This document shows positions 42,510 through 51,623 of a stretch of DNA of 64,000 nucleotides, piece after piece. Source of the stretch: Flammeovirga yaeyamensis (GTDB lineage: Bacteria > Bacteroidota > Bacteroidia > Cytophagales > Flammeovirgaceae); contig NZ_CP076133.1 in the NCBI RefSeq assembly GCF_018736045.1, forward strand, positions 1,116,001-1,180,000, in the 5' to 3' direction. Position 1 is the stretch's first letter. Each line of letters opens with the position of its first letter. A model generated the notes under the pieces. The model ran no database searches. It was not told where the DNA came from and was given only the letters and a program-made list of their open reading frames with translations. Position numbers and translations under genes: made by a program.

Positions 42510-44942
42510 ATGAAACGAAACATCTACTTTACATTATTATTTCTATTATTATCTATCAAAGGCTGGGGGCAATTGCCACTTTCCTTATGGGATTTTGCAC
42601 ATACGAATACGTACATGTATTTCCCAGAGGTGTTAGAGAAATCGGAAGAGTTCTATATTCAAACCAATCATCATTTTCTTCGATTTAATTCAAGTGAATT
42701 AAAATTAACGAGGTTCAGAAGTATCGCCTCTTATGAGAAGTTATATCAATTATCTGACCTAGTGGGAAAGGAAGATGATGATATCCTTTCGATGTATTTG
42801 GAATATAACGGAGAGAAATATAAGGTGATAAGAAACGAGGCATCCAAAGACTTTATTGGCGATTGGGTGGAAGGTGGCAAATTCTATCAAAGACGTTATA
42901 TATCTGATCTTAAACTAGAGGATGGTGGTCCTTTGTTTAAGTTTGGATTGGAAATCGCCTCATGGAACGATGCCTTTTCTTTTACTTTAGATTATGATGA
43001 ATATTTACTTCCAGAAGATGAGATGACCTTAATAATTGAGTTAAGGTTGCCTGAAGATCAATACGAAGTAAATGCAGATAATAGTTCTCAAATAAAGATT
43101 CAAAGTGATAATCATGTGACTTGGGATTTAACATCGAACAAGGAAAATAACAGTATTTCTTATAAAAAAGGAGTGGTTTCGATTACTTCTCCATTATCAA
43201 ATAAGTCTATTTCTGCATTGTTCCAGAGAAGAATTCAGAATTACTATACAGGGAAGTTATTGGTGTATGCTAATGATAAGAATGCTCCATATCAAACATT
43301 AGAAAGCTACAGAGATCCACAAAGACAAGCTACTGTCATTTCTATGAGTGGAAATATGGAATCAAAATTTGGAATGGAACGCACCAAAGTAGTCTTTGAG
43401 AATCCGACTGATGAAATACAGTTTGAGCGAGTGATATTTGAGAAAAAAGGGGTGGTAAAAGATATTACTGGTGCCTCTTTGATTTTGAGAGATAAGCAAG
43501 GATTTCCGACGGGTATTCCCATTCAAATATCAAAAAACTGGCACAACGATTATAAGCATAAGTTTAAAGGTCCTTGGTTAAGAGGATTTACTATTGTGGC
43601 CATTCCTTCAAACGAAAAAGTGGAATTAGAACTGAGTAGAGTGACGGGTTTTTGGGGAACTTTACCTGCCGCATCCCATAGTCAATTATCCCTTACTTCT
43701 TGGGGAAAAGAAAACCAAGCGAGTCATCAGTTATGGGAAGAATCGGCCATTGGCGCTTTTGGAGAGAACATTTGTTACGAACCCTATGGTGGTATTGCAG
43801 AATCTATGATTACAGATGTTCGACCTTTGTTTGTGAAAAGTACCCAACCAAATATCAAAGAACCTGAAGAATACAATTGGACACCCAATGTTGGCGGAGG
43901 AGATTTCTTGCGTTTTTATGATGATAAAGGAAATAGAAAAAACATAAAGCAGGTAAAAGTTGATTACATACGTAACTGCCCTAACTTAACGGAAGTAAGT
44001 TATAAAGGAGTCACAGCAAATGATGAAGCCGATTATAAATTAACGACTCATCTAATGCGTACCAACGATTTTGTAAAAGCATATTATCATATAGAATTAG
44101 ATGTAAAATCTAAATTAGAATTTAGTCGATTGGCAATTGCTCAGTTTGGATCGGAAACCTACGCGTACTCCTACGAGAATAAATTTGCTTTTGGTAACGA
44201 AAATGGATTGCTAAAAGAAATTGAAAACCGAAAAGATAAATTGGGTTATGTGGTTCAGGAGATCAATACCCCTGGGGCAGCCCCATGGGTTAGTATGCAC
44301 GATGCAGTAAATTACGATCTTCAGAATTATGGAACGTGGGCCAATAGAGGTTTAATTTTAAGAGAGACAGTTATTATTATTAATGGAAAAGTGGTAAAGC
44401 CACAGTTTTCTACGTTTGTGCATTACAGCAAAAGAATTCAAAAGCCAGTCACTTTAATGGAATTGAATCTACCTTTACACATCAAAGAATTGAACGAAGG
44501 AGATCGAATTGATATGACTATTGAGTTATGTATTCTGCCGAACGAATCAAATAGTTATTATGGAGACAATGAGGCTTTCAAAAATTTCATATCAGAAGAA
44601 GCCAATACTTGGGAACCTATGTATAGAGAGGCGCATAAAAACACTCAGTTGATCTTTTTAAAAAAGGGAAAACTACTTCGTAGAAATCCAATAAAAGTAG
44701 AAGCAGAAAATGATGAAGTGATCTTGGATATTACGAATGGGTTAGGGTATGTACCCATCACTATATCGAATATTTCCAATTATAGAGACTTCAATATTGT
44801 GATTACAAAAAATGGAACTCCGGTAAATTTAAAGGAACAAGAAAAGTTTGGAAATGATTATTGGCAGACCGACTATAATGCAGAGACCAAGACATGGGAA
44901 GTGACCTACTCTGTTCCTATGGATGAAAGTTTAGAGCCATAA
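42510..44942 (+). CDS. Large secreted protein of unknown family
   Basis: ATG at 42510 begins a signal peptide (IYFTLLFLLLSIKGWGQ) and gives 810 residues; an earlier in-frame TTG at 42447 and ATG at 42486 would add residues before it. The mature protein is beta-rich, without a sorting tail or lipobox. Features include LSLWDFAHTNTYMYFPEVLE at the start and TPGAAPWVSMHDAVNYDLQN late. I recognise no CAZy or Pfam domain. Its place between the HTCS and the GH36-like gene suggests a role in the same polysaccharide system. Confidence 0.7.
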   Translation: MKRNIYFTLLFLLLSIKGWGQLPLSLWDFAHTNTYMYFPEVLEKSEEFYIQTNHHFLRFNSSELKLTRFRSIASYEKLYQLSDLVGKEDDDILSMYLEYNGEKYKVIRNEASKDFIGDWVEGGKFYQRRYISDLKLEDGGPLFKFGLEIASWNDAFSFTLDYDEYLLPEDEMTLIIELRLPEDQYEVNADNSSQIKIQSDNHVTWDLTSNKENNSISYKKGVVSITSPLSNKSISALFQRRIQNYYTGKLLVYANDKNAPYQTLESYRDPQRQATVISMSGNMESKFGMERTKVVFENPTDEIQFERVIFEKKGVVKDITGASLILRDKQGFPTGIPIQISKNWHNDYKHKFKGPWLRGFTIVAIPSNEKVELELSRVTGFWGTLPAASHSQLSLTSWGKENQASHQLWEESAIGAFGENICYEPYGGIAESMITDVRPLFVKSTQPNIKEPEEYNWTPNVGGGDFLRFYDDKGNRKNIKQVKVDYIRNCPNLTEVSYKGVTANDEADYKLTTHLMRTNDFVKAYYHIELDVKSKLEFSRLAIAQFGSETYAYSYENKFAFGNENGLLKEIENRKDKLGYVVQEINTPGAAPWVSMHDAVNYDLQNYGTWANRGLILRETVIIINGKVVKPQFSTFVHYSKRIQKPVTLMELNLPLHIKELNEGDRIDMTIELCILPNESNSYYGDNEAFKNFISEEANTWEPMYREAHKNTQLIFLKKGKLLRRNPIKVEAENDEVILDITNGLGYVPITISNISNYRDFNIVITKNGTPVNLKEQEKFGNDYWQTDYNAETKTWEVTYSVPMDESLEP

Positions 44943-45101
44943 ATATCGATGAATACGTATCAGAAAAGCCCTTTTTTCTCTTTTTTGACACTATCAGATC
45001 AAAAGTAAGAAATGTAATATATGAGCAAATTGAAATGATATAAACGCACTAATATTGTATCAGATTCAATCAAAAGAAGTTTATTTTTTAATTTTAATGA
45101 A

Positions 45102-47318
45102 ATGAAGAGAAACAAAATACTTTTTGTCGTACTACTTAGTATGCTGCCTATAGTTTCTATTTTTGCACAAGAAGAAATGCAAAAATTCTTCCGTACTTCT
45201 ACCGTTGTTTATGATATAGACGGTCAGAGTAGAAGAATCGGTATGGGTCATACTCCTGTAAAAGGAGCAGTAGAAAAATCTATTGTGGATACTCCTTTTG
45301 GTAAAGCAGAACAATCAAAAGCTTATTTCGAAAAGGATGGCTTTGGATTGGAGTTACATATCAGAAAGCTTCAAGATATTAAAGCTTATACTATTCAAGG
45401 TTACTTCCATAACAAGAGTAATAAAAATGTAGACCTTAGAGTATTCGATTTATTCGATACTGAAAGAGGTTTTGCCGGAACAGTAGATTTATCTAAGCCA
45501 GAACAATGGTTAATCACTCCATTAATGGAGCATAAGCATGCGGAGACTTTAGACAAGTTAAACACGCGTTATAAAGAGGTGGCTTTGGCTTACAATACAG
45601 AAAATGGGAAGTCATTTTTAGTAGGCCCAGTTGGACCAGCAGACGCACATTGTAATGTGAACATTAGAAAAGGAAACTTGTTCAATACAGTTCGTATGGA
45701 TGAAGTATTGGTAGAGCCAGGTGAGGTTAGAAATAGTGAAGAAATGATCTTCTTATACGAAGATGATAAAGATACAAGTATTGATATTTGGACAAAGTGG
45801 GTAGCGATTACACACAATGCTAAATTAGACAGAGATCCTGTTTACGGATGGTGTAGCTGGTACGATAGAACCACTAAAATTGATGAAGCACACGTAATGA
45901 ACGTGACGAAAACAATTAAAGAGAATCCAAATACATTCGGAAGAGGAATTGTGCAAATCGACGATGGTTATCAAAAAATGGATGGCGATTGGTCAGCAAA
46001 CGAAAAATTCCCTTCAGGTATGGCAAAAGTGGCTGAAGAAATTAGAGCAATTGGTGCTACTCCAGGCGTGTGGTTCGCTCCTTTGATGATCAACCCAGAA
46101 CATCCTTGGGCAAAAGAAAATCCTGAAGCATTACAGACAAATGCAAAAGGTATTGAGACGTTTATGAACCCTAACTCTTTCCACCCAGATGGTGCAAAGT
46201 GGATTAACCCAACGCATCCAAAATCGAAAGAATTTTTATTCAACATCATTAAAGATGCTAGAGAGAGAGGTTTTGGTTATATTAAAATTGACTTCAACGG
46301 TATTGGTCAAAATTATGTAGATCCAAAGTTAACGAGATTACAAACATTCAGACAACTGTATACTTTGTATAGAGAAGCAGCTGGAGACGATATGTATATC
46401 CTTTCTTGTCTTGGTCAACCAACAAGAGGTGTAATTGGTTTTATCGATGCAGCACGTGTTGGTCCTGACTCTCACCCAGCACATTTCGATCACTGTTTAG
46501 AATCTGTATTGAGATTCCAAATCTATCATAAAGTATGGTGGAATAACGATGCCGATGTTTCTTACTTAGAATCAAAACTTCCTTCGCGAAGAGTAGGTCA
46601 TACTCACCAAGAAGGAATGTGGCAAACATGGCACAACTCTGTAGCACTAACAGGTGGTACGGCTATGATTTCTGAACCAATCGACGCGGAAGATGTAAAA
46701 GAAGTGTGGAGAAACTACGAAATCATGCGACCAGGTGTGATCGAAGAAACAAAACTTTTAACACTAGGAAAGTCTGCTGATAACACTGTGTTTGGTTTTC
46801 ATGCAGAAAGAACATTTGGTAACTTCGGAGTATATAATCTATACAATGTGGATAAAGAAAATAGAAACGATGTATCTATCGATTTGGTAGAAGCAGGTTT
46901 ACCAAAAGATACAAAATGTGCCGTGTACGACTTCTGGAAAAACGAAGTAGTAGGTTATGCAACGAACACATATACGGCAAAAGATCTTCAGACCAACTCT
47001 TCTCAGATGGTGAGATTTACACCACTTGTTGAGGGGAAGACACAAGTATTAGGTTCGAACTTACACCTTTCAATGGGGGCAAACGAAATCAAAAACATGG
47101 TCGTGAAAGGGTCTAGTATTAAAGTGGAACTAAGCGATCATGGTGCACAAAATGGCGATATCATTTTCTACTCAGAAAAAGGGATTCAGGCCAACAACTC
47201 TAAGAATTGTGAGATCGAGAAGGTGGAAAGCTTGGGTAACAATCTTTGGAGAGTGTCATTATCAAATAGAAAGTGGAACGAAAAACAATCTTTCTCTTTG
47301 AAACAAGTAGCATTATAG
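45102..47318 (+). CDS. GH36-like alpha-galactosidase
   Basis: A secreted 738-residue protein (signal LFVVLLSMLPIVSIFAQ). After a beta-sandwich N-terminal domain, the TIM barrel shows GWCSWYDRTTKID, RGIVQIDDGYQ, PGVWFAPLMINPEHPW, the nucleophile motif GYIKIDFNG (Asp397) and the likely acid/base Asp456 in ARVGPDSHP. A C-terminal beta domain follows. These are GH36/GH27 clan D hallmarks. Expected to remove alpha-galactosyl residues in the periplasm; raffinose-synthase-like relatives share the fold, so the exact substrate is open. Confidence 0.85.
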   Translation: MKRNKILFVVLLSMLPIVSIFAQEEMQKFFRTSTVVYDIDGQSRRIGMGHTPVKGAVEKSIVDTPFGKAEQSKAYFEKDGFGLELHIRKLQDIKAYTIQGYFHNKSNKNVDLRVFDLFDTERGFAGTVDLSKPEQWLITPLMEHKHAETLDKLNTRYKEVALAYNTENGKSFLVGPVGPADAHCNVNIRKGNLFNTVRMDEVLVEPGEVRNSEEMIFLYEDDKDTSIDIWTKWVAITHNAKLDRDPVYGWCSWYDRTTKIDEAHVMNVTKTIKENPNTFGRGIVQIDDGYQKMDGDWSANEKFPSGMAKVAEEIRAIGATPGVWFAPLMINPEHPWAKENPEALQTNAKGIETFMNPNSFHPDGAKWINPTHPKSKEFLFNIIKDARERGFGYIKIDFNGIGQNYVDPKLTRLQTFRQLYTLYREAAGDDMYILSCLGQPTRGVIGFIDAARVGPDSHPAHFDHCLESVLRFQIYHKVWWNNDADVSYLESKLPSRRVGHTHQEGMWQTWHNSVALTGGTAMISEPIDAEDVKEVWRNYEIMRPGVIEETKLLTLGKSADNTVFGFHAERTFGNFGVYNLYNVDKENRNDVSIDLVEAGLPKDTKCAVYDFWKNEVVGYATNTYTAKDLQTNSSQMVRFTPLVEGKTQVLGSNLHLSMGANEIKNMVVKGSSIKVELSDHGAQNGDIIFYSEKGIQANNSKNCEIEKVESLGNNLWRVSLSNRKWNEKQSFSLKQVAL

Positions 47319-47340
47319 ATAATCAATTTCATAGATCTAA

Positions 47341-47372
47341 AGCATGGGCTTTGTTAGGCCCGTGCTTTTTAA
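47341..47372 (+). terminator. Rho-independent terminator after the GH36-like gene
   Basis: AGCATGGGC (47341-47349) pairs with GCCCGTGCT (47358-47366) with one G-T pair, followed by TTTT. From 47373 to 47679 I see no gene, only A/T-rich sequence with a long palindrome (TATTTATTATTA / AATAATAAATA near 47610-47646). Confidence 0.7.
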
Positions 47373-47679
47373 AATTAGAGTTCTATTATCAAGAAATGAA
47401 GAATTGGACAAAAGATTGTAAAATATAAGTCATTTGAACATCGATTTTTCAGTCATATTTGTCAATAAGAATTATTCTTTCAATCGAATTCCTTGAAGAT
47501 AACAACTCGAACAATTTAGAGTCTTCTTCAGGAGAAGATAATTTTACTTAAAACTGTATTAAACTTACATAATTAATAACACAGATGGTATAAGGTATAG
47601 AATTTGATATTTATTATTACGTCTACTTATTTTTTAATAATAAATATCTATTCAAATCTTCATCGAAATTTTATTAGAA

Positions 47680-48681
47680 ATGAAAAAGAATTTGAAAATT
47701 TTCGCAGCAGCTTCAATGATGATGTTGTCAACTGCTGCAATAGCACAAACTGAACAAGCAGAAGAAGTAAAAATCATGGAAGGTAATAGAGTGTATGTTA
47801 CTAAAAATGATCAAGCATTTGGAAGTAAATCTTATTGGAGAATTAACATGGATAAAGCTGTCGGTGGAGAAGCATTATCTATGAAAGGTGAAAAATATGA
47901 GAAAGGTTTAGGCGTGCACGCTCCATCAAAATTAGTATTTGATGTACCTAGAAAAGCACAATATTTCTATGTTGTTCCTGGTCCTGATGACGCACACAAT
48001 GGAAAAATTACAATGTCTATAAAAGTAGACGGAGAAGAAGTATTTACTACTGGACAAATTTCTAGTAAGACTAAAAAATATACACCAACATTACAACAAA
48101 TTGATGTAGCGGGAGCTAAACAAATTGAACTAATTGTTGAGGAAGGTGCTGATAATGGTGGTGATCACGCCGATTGGGTAGAGGCATTTTTCGTCGAGGG
48201 TAAGAAAGAATTTAAATTGAAAAACCCTAACTATGGTGCATATACAGAAGACGAGTCTTTGGTATATCTTACAAAAGAAATGGCTACGACTAACGATTCT
48301 TACTGGAGAGTAATGAACAACGAAGGTGTAGACGGTGGTTTCATCAGCATTAGTGGAAATCAATTTAGAAAAGGTTTGGGTGTTCATTCCACTTCAACAA
48401 TGGTTTTCCCTGTGAAAGACAATTATGTAAACTTTGTGGTTACGCCAGGTGCTAACGATTCTAATGGTGGTAAAATTAGAATGATCATTAAAATTGATGG
48501 TGAGGAAGTTTACAACAGTGGAACGATCAATAGTAGAAAGCAAACTGTTGAAGAGCAGAGCTTTAACGTTAAGGGTAAGAAAACTATTACACTTATCTGT
48601 GAAGATGCTGATGATAACCAAGGTGGTGATCATGGTAGCTGGGGCGATGCTCGCTTTACTACAAAAGCAGATTCTAAGTAA
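47680..48681 (+). CDS. Tandem NPCBM-domain secreted protein
   Basis: A 333-residue secreted protein (signal IFAAASMMMLSTAAIAQ) made of two NPCBM (novel putative carbohydrate-binding module) repeats. Repeat 1, about 38-180, has SYWRINMDKAVGGEALSMKG, then KGLGVHAPSKLVFDVP and GDHADWVEAFF. Repeat 2, about 192-330, has SYWRVMNNEGVDGGFISISG, then KGLGVHSTSTMVF and GDHGSWGDARF. There is no catalytic domain, so it probably binds galactose-type sugars. The location next to the alpha-galactosidase supports that; NPCBM modules often accompany GH27/GH36 and GH98 enzymes. Confidence 0.85.
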   Translation: MKKNLKIFAAASMMMLSTAAIAQTEQAEEVKIMEGNRVYVTKNDQAFGSKSYWRINMDKAVGGEALSMKGEKYEKGLGVHAPSKLVFDVPRKAQYFYVVPGPDDAHNGKITMSIKVDGEEVFTTGQISSKTKKYTPTLQQIDVAGAKQIELIVEEGADNGGDHADWVEAFFVEGKKEFKLKNPNYGAYTEDESLVYLTKEMATTNDSYWRVMNNEGVDGGFISISGNQFRKGLGVHSTSTMVFPVKDNYVNFVVTPGANDSNGGKIRMIIKIDGEEVYNSGTINSRKQTVEEQSFNVKGKKTITLICEDADDNQGGDHGSWGDARFTTKADSK

Positions 48682-48721
48682 TCGTTATCTGTAATATAAA
48701 TCAACTTCTAATTGATGTTGA

Positions 48722-48760
48722 AAAAGGTTGTCACATCATCGGATGCGACAACCTTTTTTT
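48722..48760 (+). terminator. Rho-independent terminator
   Basis: AAAAGGTTGTC (48722-48732) and GACAACCTTTT (48747-48757) form a perfect 11-bp stem extended by CATC/GATG inside the loop, followed by T residues. Confidence 0.85.
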
Positions 48761-48830
48761 ATCCTCTTCTATATGTTTATCTATGGTGATCACATCCTTA
48801 GGATCATCTTTCGACAAATTACATTAAAGC

Positions 48831-50804
48831 ATGAAAACGTATCTTTCAAAGTGTTGGGTATTGCTATTCACTATTGTAGGATTTCAATTCACTTCCTACG
48901 CACAACAATCTGCACAAAGTATCTGGGAAAACTACGATCCAAAAGCCGAACCTATTAATGCTCAGGTTTTAAAAACTTGGGAAAACGATAAAGGAAAATT
49001 TGAATATGTGGTCTATGATATTGGTAAATTAGAAGGCGATAATAAATCGGCTTCACCTAAAGTGGCCGCATATTATGGTTACCCAAAAGATGCTAAAAAT
49101 GTTCCAGCCATTGTACATATTCATGGTGGTGGTCAGAGAGCTGAATTATCTCGTGTAGAAACTTGGGTGAAATTAGGTTACGCATGTATTAGTATTAATT
49201 GGGGTGAAAAACCGTTAGAAGATGGTCTTCAGAATACGGATTGGGACGATTTACCTGTTGGCTTTTTAGGAAAAGATAAAGGGTTAGGTTTCCATAATAC
49301 GGTCACACCAACAGAAAAAACATTATATAAAGAACCGAATGCCTATAACAGCAGTTGGGTAGAAATTTCAATAAGTGCAAGAAGAGCTATTACATTCTTG
49401 GAAGAAAGAGCAGAAGTAGATCCAAACCGTATAGGATTAGAAGGCCATTCTATGGGCGGTTTTGCAACGGTAATGACAGCCAATGATCCTCGTATTAAAG
49501 CCGCAGCTCCATCGGTTGGTGGATCGGGTTATTTACATCAAGATATGTGGGGTTTGCCTAAAAGTAAACGACACATGAGGACAGATTTAGAGTTATTTCA
49601 AAAAACAATTGCTTCTCAGTCATCTTGGCCCTTGATCAAAACACCAATTTTGTTTCTAGGCTCAACTAACGATTTTAATTCGCCTACAGAATTGGTCGTG
49701 AAAGGAATGTCGTTATTACCAAAATCCACAGAAAATATTTTGGTTTTGGCACCTCATTTAAATCATAGATTTACCAAAGAAGCACATGCTGCTCGTTTCC
49801 TTTGGATGGACGCTCATGTGAAAGGTACTTTTACTTTTCCTAAAAAATCAGCTTCAGAATTAAAGCTGAAGACCAAAAATAATATCCCAGTATTTACAGT
49901 AGTACCTGATCAATCATCAGGATTACCTATTGAAAAAGTGGAGATTTTCTATGGATACAGTAGAGATCCAAGAAATCGTTTTTGGCATTCTGCTGAAGTG
50001 AAACAAAAGAAAAACAAGTATTATGCAGAGTGCCCAGTATTTGATGATAAAGAGCCGTTGTATGCCTTTGCCAACATCACTTACAAAATAGACCACATGA
50101 TACCTGCCCATCCAGGAAAAGACGAGACCAATTTATTCACGGTTTCATCGGAATATCAAATGGCCTATCCGGATGAACTTCAATCGGCTAAAGTAAAAGC
50201 AACAGCCAGAAGATATGCTATTATCGACGATTTTTCTAACGGTATGCAAGACTGGTATACGCTATTTAGAAATAACCATCACCATTGGTTCTTTGGAACT
50301 CGTAAGCTTTTCGATCCATGTTTTATGGGACCAAAAGGTGGAAAGCTTAAAATTCAATTGGAAACAAATGCAGAGGATAATCAACTTGCTGTAGGCATTG
50401 AAACGAACACCTGGCAAAATTATACTGGCAGAAGAAAAGAGAATTATTATGCAGTAGTTACTTTAAAGGACAAAGGGATCAATACATTAGAACTTTCTCC
50501 AGAGGACTTTGTAACGAATAATGGCAAACCTTTAAAAGATTGGGACGAGGTAACAGAATTAACATTATCACCAGCATTTAATCTTCATAATAAAATGAAG
50601 GCAGATGAACGCTGGAAAGGGGATACACCAACGATGAAATCCATGAAATGGATTGGGGGTGATTTTACCAAATGGAGAAGAATTTACCCTCATGAAAAGA
50701 GAGACGATGCCGATGTGCAAAAAGTAATTAGCTTCGATAACGAATTCCAACAGGCTATTGACAAATCTGTTGAGTTGGAGGATAAGGATAAAGGTTCGAA
50801 GTGA
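48831..50804 (+). CDS. Secreted alpha/beta-hydrolase (esterase/peptidase type)
   Basis: A secreted 657-residue protein (signal CWVLLFTIVGFQFTSYAQ). The N-terminal 330 residues form an alpha/beta-hydrolase of the acetyl-xylan-esterase / prolyl-oligopeptidase group: oxyanion HIHGGGQRAELS, nucleophile elbow GLEGHSMGG (Ser207), Asp281 (LGSTNDFNSP) and His312 (PHLNHRF). The remaining 300 residues are beta-rich and may bind carbohydrate. In this enzyme cluster a sugar esterase is a reasonable inference. A strong terminator follows. Confidence 0.8.
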   Translation: MKTYLSKCWVLLFTIVGFQFTSYAQQSAQSIWENYDPKAEPINAQVLKTWENDKGKFEYVVYDIGKLEGDNKSASPKVAAYYGYPKDAKNVPAIVHIHGGGQRAELSRVETWVKLGYACISINWGEKPLEDGLQNTDWDDLPVGFLGKDKGLGFHNTVTPTEKTLYKEPNAYNSSWVEISISARRAITFLEERAEVDPNRIGLEGHSMGGFATVMTANDPRIKAAAPSVGGSGYLHQDMWGLPKSKRHMRTDLELFQKTIASQSSWPLIKTPILFLGSTNDFNSPTELVVKGMSLLPKSTENILVLAPHLNHRFTKEAHAARFLWMDAHVKGTFTFPKKSASELKLKTKNNIPVFTVVPDQSSGLPIEKVEIFYGYSRDPRNRFWHSAEVKQKKNKYYAECPVFDDKEPLYAFANITYKIDHMIPAHPGKDETNLFTVSSEYQMAYPDELQSAKVKATARRYAIIDDFSNGMQDWYTLFRNNHHHWFFGTRKLFDPCFMGPKGGKLKIQLETNAEDNQLAVGIETNTWQNYTGRRKENYYAVVTLKDKGINTLELSPEDFVTNNGKPLKDWDEVTELTLSPAFNLHNKMKADERWKGDTPTMKSMKWIGGDFTKWRRIYPHEKRDDADVQKVISFDNEFQQAIDKSVELEDKDKGSK

Positions 50805-50834
50805 TATTGATAGATATATGACTTATTAAATGAG

Positions 50835-50873
50835 AGAGGTCGATTCATATTATTTATGAATCGACCTCTTTTC
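50835..50873 (+). terminator. Rho-independent terminator
   Basis: AGAGGTCGATTCATA (50835-50849) and TATGAATCGACCTCT (50855-50869) form a perfect 15-bp stem with a 5-base loop, followed by TTTCT. Confidence 0.85.
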
Positions 50874-50874
50874 T

Positions 50875-50908
50875 ATTCGTAGTGTTAAGCGTATGCGTCA
50901 CTACGAAT
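50875..50908. repeat. REP-like palindrome
   Basis: ATTCGTAGTG (50875-50884) and CACTACGAAT (50899-50908) form a perfect 10-bp inverted repeat with a 14-base loop. Related arms occur at 35088-35122 and, as single arms, at 35783. Confidence 0.55.
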
Positions 50909-50964
50909 TTTGTTGTTGTAAAAGTCTTTGACTTATCACCCAAAACCCAAAGTAACTACTTTCT

Positions 50965-51219
50965 TTATTCATAAATATCTTTACGATGTCCAACATCTAT
51001 AACATCAATAATTAATTCTTTATCAATTATCTCATAGATAATTCTGTAATTAACAACTTCGATTCGGTAAGCATCTCTACCTTTCAATTTTTTACAAGCA
51101 TTAGGACGAGGATTTTCAGAAAGGTTGATAATAGCAGTTTTCAGTTTTGAATAATAAGGTTCTTTAATTTTCCCTAGGTTTTTGATAGCTTGTTTGGTGA
51201 AATTGATTGAATAACTCAT
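50965..51219 (-). CDS. RelE/ParE-type toxin
   Basis: The 84-residue protein has the RelE/ParE superfamily pattern: FTKQAIKNLGKIKEPYYSKL, CKKLKGRDAYRIEVVNYRII and a C-terminal VIDVGHRKDIYE, including the conserved basic and His-Arg positions typical of ribosome-dependent mRNA interferases such as RelE or YoeB. It overlaps the end of the antitoxin gene by one base, as usual for such operons. Confidence 0.85.
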   Translation of the reverse strand: MSYSINFTKQAIKNLGKIKEPYYSKLKTAIINLSENPRPNACKKLKGRDAYRIEVVNYRIIYEIIDKELIIDVIDVGHRKDIYE

Positions 51220-51422
51220 TATTTTTTATTACGTTTTTCTTCAATCATATTAAATGCATCCTCCATTGGAATTCGTTCTCCTGTATCTTTTCTTTTAGCT
51301 TCATCATAAAGTTTAATTTCTTCTAATTCTTCTAGTTCTTCCAATATTTTATTGTACTCATTTATGGGAAGAATTACTGCGAGCTTATTTCCTTGATTAT
51401 CGGTTATAAATTGAGTTGTCAT
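51219..51422 (-). CDS. Antitoxin partner of the RelE-type toxin
   Basis: A 67-residue acidic protein (MTTQFITDNQGNKLAVILPI). The start at 51422 is preferred; an extension to 51512 in the same frame adds a hydrophobic, unlikely N-terminus. The first half (about 1-25) fits a Phd/YefM-like or similar antitoxin fold, and the acidic helix EELEELEEIKLYDEAK is likely to wrap the toxin. Expected to bind the toxin and repress the operon. Confidence 0.75.
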   Translation of the reverse strand: MTTQFITDNQGNKLAVILPINEYNKILEELEELEEIKLYDEAKRKDTGERIPMEDAFNMIEEKRNKK

Positions 51423-51543
51423 GATATTTAAGTGTTTTGAATCCTGTATCCTTATTGATTTATACAAATATACGTAACTAAAAGAAAAAATGATGTAGTT
51501 AGATTGTATCAATCATCATAATTAGAGAATTCAGAATGTCGTT

Positions 51544-51611
51544 ATAAGTTACAAACTTATGTTCTATCACAGTTCATAGAAACGCCTAACGGCAAAATTC
51601 TACGAACTGTG
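51544..51611. repeat. Two REP-like palindromes
   Basis: ATAAGTTacaAACTTAT (51544-51560) is a perfect 7-bp hairpin. CACAGTTCATAGAA (51568-51581) pairs with TTCTACGAACTGTG (51598-51611) with one mismatch. They separate the antitoxin promoter region from the end of the sulfatase gene and may also stop transcription. Confidence 0.55.
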
Positions 51612-51623
51612 AAATATTTTCAG

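Noticed and set aside
45132-46647. Several antisense open frames inside the GH36-like gene
   Set aside because: They are products of codon bias on the opposite strand and lack family motifs or start signals.
51423-51512. N-terminal extension of the antitoxin
   Set aside because: The extra residues are hydrophobic and unlike antitoxins; the start at 51422 gives a normal-sized acidic protein.
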